Shown one piece after another: positions 59,930 to 64,000 of a stretch of 64,000 bases of DNA. The DNA is from Salvator merianae (Eukaryota > Chordata > Lepidosauria > Squamata > Teiidae): positions 37,162,372 to 37,226,371 of the forward strand of contig QVOM02000116.1 of the NCBI GenBank assembly GCA_003586115.2, read 5' to 3'. Below the pieces are notes generated by a model. The model had not been told where the DNA came from. It was given only the letters and a program-made list of their open reading frames with translations, and did no database searches. A program made the translations under genes and the position numbers. Every line of letters begins with the position of its first letter. Position 1 is the stretch's first letter.

Positions 59930-60145
59930 TGCACATGTGATGAGAATGTGTAGTATGAAATTAAACCTAAAATAGCCCTTAGTAGCAGGGCAAATTCTGA
60001 ATGGTGCTGTTATCTTTGAAATCCACGGAACATTCCTTATCTTATTAAAGCATTGCAAGCATTGTATTGTTTTGAGTCCATTGGTGAAAATTATTTAGAA
60101 TTCTACTGATAATAAACAATGTCAGTATTATCCCACCTTACAGGT
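59930..60145. promoter_or_regulatory. Candidate conserved non-coding element
   Basis: Repeat-free block with GGAACATTCCTTA (TEAD-like core), GATAATAAACAATG (forkhead/SOX-like) and AATTAAAC words. Inference only. Confidence 0.2.
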
Positions 60146-60903
60146 ACTTGTGCACCTGTTGAGTTGGAACTCATGGAAAGAGATAGACATTGAAGTTTAT
60201 ATATCTGTATTAAAACACATTTGTAAAAACATTTATTGAGCATACAGAATGTTAATGAAAATGCACTTGTAGAGAGATAGGAAAGGGGGAGACCTAGACA
60301 TCAAGGTCCAGGGGCTCCTCTTGTCTGCTGCTTTCTCTTCCATCTCTCTTCTTAAAAAGATGAATTCCGGTCAAGGGAAAGGACTCTAACTGGGGTCAGC
60401 TGGATTTCTGGCCTCTAAAGCACCCAGGTTCATTCTTCACCTGGGCTTGACCATAGCCTTTATTCCAATGAAACCATAGCTCTGTGCCTGCAAGTGAAGT
60501 CTATGGTTGACGGCAATTTGATTCATGTAATATCACCTGTCAATTTGGATAAAATTAAAAATAGCTGAGGGGGGAAAGAAGGTCAGAAGAAGAATTGATC
60601 TGCTTGGCCTTCTGGTAGCTGACTTACACAGTGTTTCTTGAGCGGAAAATTACAGTGGGCCCCCATCACTGATAGATAGCTGTAAAACCCTTAGGGTGCA
60701 GCCTGGTATCCCTCTCCTTTAGCATGGAGCCACAAAATAAGGCAAGAGAAGAAAGATGTGCTTATTCATTTCCTGTCTTTTCACAGCAGGCAAGTTACCT
60801 GTCCTATAGTTGCATTCTTGGGGTCATAAATAACAACACAATTTCTGGAGGGAGGGGAGGCCATAGCTGCTGCATTGTCTGCATTGTGGGTCGTGTCACT
60901 CAT
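60146..60903. other. Intergenic, no recognised feature
   Basis: Mixed composition; no gene signal. Confidence 0.4.
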
Positions 60904-61290
60904 TATACCAGGGTTGCTCACCTGGCAGCCCTCCAGAAGTTCCTGAACTACCACACTCAAGATTCCAGTCCCAGCATCCCATGCTAGTCCCACCACAGCA
61001 CTGCTCAACCTGTGGCCCTCTCAGCTGACCACCTGAAGCCCACCTGAAGCTCACCTGAAGGTCATGAGCTGTGGTCAAGAAAATTGTAGTCTCCAAGCTG
61101 ACTAGCATGATCAGGTGTGGATAAGAAGTGGTGCTACTTAGAAAACTCTAGTGTCGTAAGTGCGAACAGGCCCCCAATATTTCTGAACTACAGCTCCTCG
61201 CATTCCATGCCCAGAATTCCATCCCACCTCCAAACACTAGGAGTGGAATGCTGGGAGCTGTAGTTCAGGAACATCTAGAGATCTGACTGC
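60904..61290. mobile_element. Two foldback repeats of the ACTACAACTCCCA type
   Basis: 61179-61207 (TTTCTGAACTACAGCTCC) is inverted at 61243-61272 (TGGGAGCTGTAGTTCAGGAA). The first copy, about 60907-61110, is more decayed (CAGCCCTCCAGAAGTTCCTG, ATTGTAGTCTCC). A short CACCTGAAG triplication lies at 61030-61061. Confidence 0.6.
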
Positions 61291-61641
61291 CCCTGCATTG
61301 CACCATGCTGGACTCTGGTATTCAAAGTGCCCATGCAGGTGTTACTGCTTCTCGGAGAGCACTCATCCCCTCCAATATCTGAGAAACAAAAACATGAACA
61401 GTGCACAGAGTGTGTAGCAAAAGTTTCAATAAACAGATTATATAAATAAACATGCAATGGATCGGATACCAAAGCAATATCCTAAATGCACAGTGGGTCT
61501 GAAAATAAGTGCCCTCTTTTCAGGCTTATAGCCAGGAATAAAACTCTGAAAGCCAGAATGACCCCTTTAATAAGCAGTATGCTAAATGCACAGTGAGACC
61601 AAACATAAAGCATTATTACTAAGAAATAGGGTTACTAAGGG

Positions 61642-61643
<2 letters not shown>

Positions 61644-61680
<37 letters not shown>
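61644..61680. repeat. (AT)n microsatellite
   Basis: About 36 bp of AT dinucleotides. Confidence 0.98.
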
Positions 61681-61682
<2 letters not shown>

Positions 61683-63288
61683 CTGCACGGTCTGCATATT
61701 TTAACTCGTAGGAAAAATCCATGATTCAACTGCAGTGCACCTGGCTCCAGCTCATGAAACACCAATGACCCACAGGAGCACGGTTTGAAAAGTGCTGGCT
61801 TACAAGCCTGCCCAAGGATGCAAAGGACAATTGCATTGAGAGGCAATTAGTTATTATCTCTCTTTTGAGTCTGCTGACATTTAGCAGAGGGATGGTTTTT
61901 CTTTCAAGAGATTATAATCACTTGTTCACTAATTGGCTTCAACTAAGCACTCAAAGCCTCAAAACCTGTTTCTGGGGGAATGTAAGCAGGCTTATGTAAA
62001 GCACACTAGGATGAATGCCTATTTTGAGCAGCATGGACCATGCATGTTCTGCAAGTTTTCCATTTTTTTTTTTTTTGCCATAAAATTCCTTCCAAGTGGG
62101 AGGGGCACAACATTTTAGTTCCCATATGGACAAGCTTGGCTCTAGGGCTTCAGGAACATCAACCCAAACAAAGCAAGAAGAAAGAGCCAAGCTACAAGGT
62201 GCATGTGGGGGCAGGACTGGGGTAACCTGGAGGTGGGATGGTCCTGAGGTGGCCTGCAGTCAGTGTGGAGTGGTGGGGGGCAGGCAGGGTATGGTAGGGC
62301 AGAGTGACTAAGAGCAGGGAGGCATGGGGTAACCAGGGATGAAAGTAGGGATCTGTGTGGGTGGTGGTACAATCGCAGCTTAGGGATGGTACAGGAAGTG
62401 CAGGGTTTGAGCTGGACAAGTTGATTACACACCCAATCACTCCTTGGGGTGTTCAAGGTTCATTTGGCATGAAGGTTCACAGCTTGGGCACCCCTGATGC
62501 CCCGAACCAGCGGTCCCACTGGCTCATCCCAGAGCTGGTCTTGCATATAGAAAAGCTTTTCTCTTTAATGTATCTGCCCTTTCATTAGAGTAGTTAGGAG
62601 TCTGATTCCCCCCCCCCCATTTGAAACTGCCAAAGCATTAACCTGTTCTGCCATTGGGTAACATCCAATGTGTATATGCGTGTGAGAAAAAACCATATGT
62701 CTCCCTTTTCAGGTAGTAGCATGGGATGGGGAGAAGGTTGGAAGGGAAAGGGTGGTTTCTTCCAAGAGTGGTATTGTACTCAGCTTGTAAGGGGACATCA
62801 GCTGGAAGAGAAACAAAGGATGGCTTGTGCAAGGGTAAGAGCAAGTAGTTGACAGAAAAGTCTGGGAAATACGACCATGTTCACTTTTCACAAAATTCCA
62901 TTCTCTTCTTTCTCAGCCAAGGGATAAGGACTAAAGGCACATGCTCCCTCCCACATATTTTAAATATATGTTAGATTATTCTATGTATTTTATTATTTTA
63001 TTGCTGTGACTCATCCTGGACCTTCAGGTGGAGGCTGGGATATTAATGCTTAAATAAAATATATAATAAAATACTAACCAGATATTTTATATCCCTGGAC
63101 CCACACTTCTTCCTCTGTTCTTTTGGCCCCTGCTCAAGAGATCAATAGAGGAGGATTCTCCTTTCTGCCATTTTCCCAGGGAACCAAACCTGGGGAGTTT
63201 GTTATCATTCCAATAGCTCTTGAGTGGAGGAGGAGTTTATAATGGAAGAAAAGAGTGGCACAAATTGAGCTGTTGCACCTGTGACTCA
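61681..63288. other. Intergenic, unclassified
   Basis: 62190-62420 is G-rich (GGGGGCAGG, GGTGGGATGG, GTGGGGGGCAGG) like a weaker version of the 58.4-kb minisatellite. 62940-63070 ends in a LINE-like tail (GGGATATTAATGCTTAAATA then AAATATATAATAAA). Confidence 0.4.
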
Positions 63289-63622
63289 GGCTGCCTCCAA
63301 ATGGTAAGAGGCAATGCAGGATCCCACAATTGACTCTTGCCTGCCCTCACCAGATGTGAGGAGTGATGCTTTGCTTACCTTCACATCTGGCGAGCAGCTT
63401 TTGTGATCAGGCAGATTGGGGCTACCAGAAATCAGCCAAGCACCCACCCGCTTCCTTTGTTTATTTGCATTTTTGGCTGGTTTCTGGTAGCTCCAATAGT
63501 GACATAAGGGGTTTTCGACAGGTTGAAACTGGCACTGTATTAGGAATGCCAGGGGTATGCCTGCATTCCCAATATAGTGCAGAGAGGATTGTGGGTTTTT
63601 CCTCATATGTCTGGAAGCAACC
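63289..63622. mobile_element. Non-autonomous DNA transposon (GGCTGCCTCCAGA family), copy 2
   Basis: The left end GGCTGCCTCCAAATGGTAAG is inverted at the right end (reverse complement GGTTGCTTCCAGACATATG). TCA flanks both sides (63286-63288, 63623-63625). Interior landmarks match the 48063 copy: GAGGCAATGCAGGATC, TGGGGCTACCAGAAATCAGC, GAGAGGATTGTGGGTTTT. A minus-strand open frame of 178 codons crosses it by chance. Confidence 0.82.
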
Positions 63623-64000
63623 TCATGATTTTTATGCTTTTTATCTGGTAAGAGCAGAACTGTGGACTGGATGGTAACAAGATGCAATTTCCACCACAGT
63701 AACAGCTGCAGAATCCTAAATGCCCAGATAATAATGGTTGAGCGAGTTCCCATGGATCTGGCAGCTGTGATTATTGACTGCTTTCTAGATCTATGCAGGT
63801 TCTCAGCTGACATCACACACACCTTTTTTTCTTCAATCTACCTTGTTCTTAACAAGAATCCCATTGGAGGTTAGGGATTCAAGATAATTCCTTTTTAATT
63901 TGAGTTTCTTCCCAGTGTCTTATACATTTCAAGGTGGTTTTATAATCAAATGTTCCAACACTACATTCAGCTCTGGCGAGTGAAGTAAGAAATGAAAATG
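63623..64000. other. Intergenic to the right edge
   Basis: No recognised feature. Confidence 0.45.

Noticed and set aside
63286..63822. 178-codon open frame on minus
   Set aside because: Overlaps the non-autonomous transposon copy 63289-63622 and continues into unique DNA; no domain.
10146..64000. Search for MKX (homeobox) exons on the minus strand
   Set aside because: No TALE homeodomain or other MKX-like peptide was found; the gene probably lies beyond the right edge.

Overview
The window is vertebrate nuclear DNA, most likely from a squamate reptile (lizard or snake). Three things support this: split vertebrate-type exons of RAB18 with GT-AG introns; BovB (RTE) LINE sequence together with degraded L2 and L1 LINEs and a tRNA-type SINE; and many palindromic non-autonomous DNA transposons of the kind that fill squamate genomes. 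The species cannot be fixed from the sequence. There are no bacterial, plasmid or phage features.

Layout. Positions 1-9209 hold the 3' part of RAB18 on the + strand: intron 2 (entering from the left edge, with an old L2 LINE), coding exons 3 to 7 (3142-3203, 4691-4763, 6060-6178, 6260-6326, 9037-9209) and then the 3' UTR, with polyadenylation signals near 10.06 and 10.12 kb. Exons 1 and 2 (P-loop and switch I) lie upstream of the window. From about 10.2 kb to the end I find no further credible protein-coding exon. This is a gene-poor flank of more than 50 kb. In other vertebrates the interval downstream of RAB18 leads to MKX on the opposite strand; no homeobox exon is visible here.

The intergenic part is a mosaic. 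Stretches of AT-rich apparently single-copy sequence (about 18.9-22.5, 24.6-26.8 and 28.1-32.4 kb) alternate with mobile-element debris: a BovB fragment (11.4-11.8 kb), a BovB tail nested in an L1 (51.6-53.4 kb), L2 tails in both orientations, split SINEs, and at least six families of palindromic or terminal-inverted-repeat elements. Several of these have readable target-site duplications (TTA, TCA, and an 8-bp hAT-like site). Microsatellites and purine tracts are frequent: (AC)n, (AT)n, (ATT)n, a 100-bp (CCCTTT)n block, a GGGGA-rich tract and a G-rich minisatellite.

The most unusual structure is at 35289-35699. A perfect 110-bp direct duplication flanks a 191-bp CpG-rich insert containing three perfect hairpins (stems of 13, 14 and 15 bp). 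Next in interest are two widely spaced members of one hAT-like palindromic family (27537-27726 and 50194-50368), and a dispersed unclassified family with about five copies between 18 and 47 kb. I found no evidence for a new multi-gene biological system; the novelty is in the mobile elements and structured repeats.
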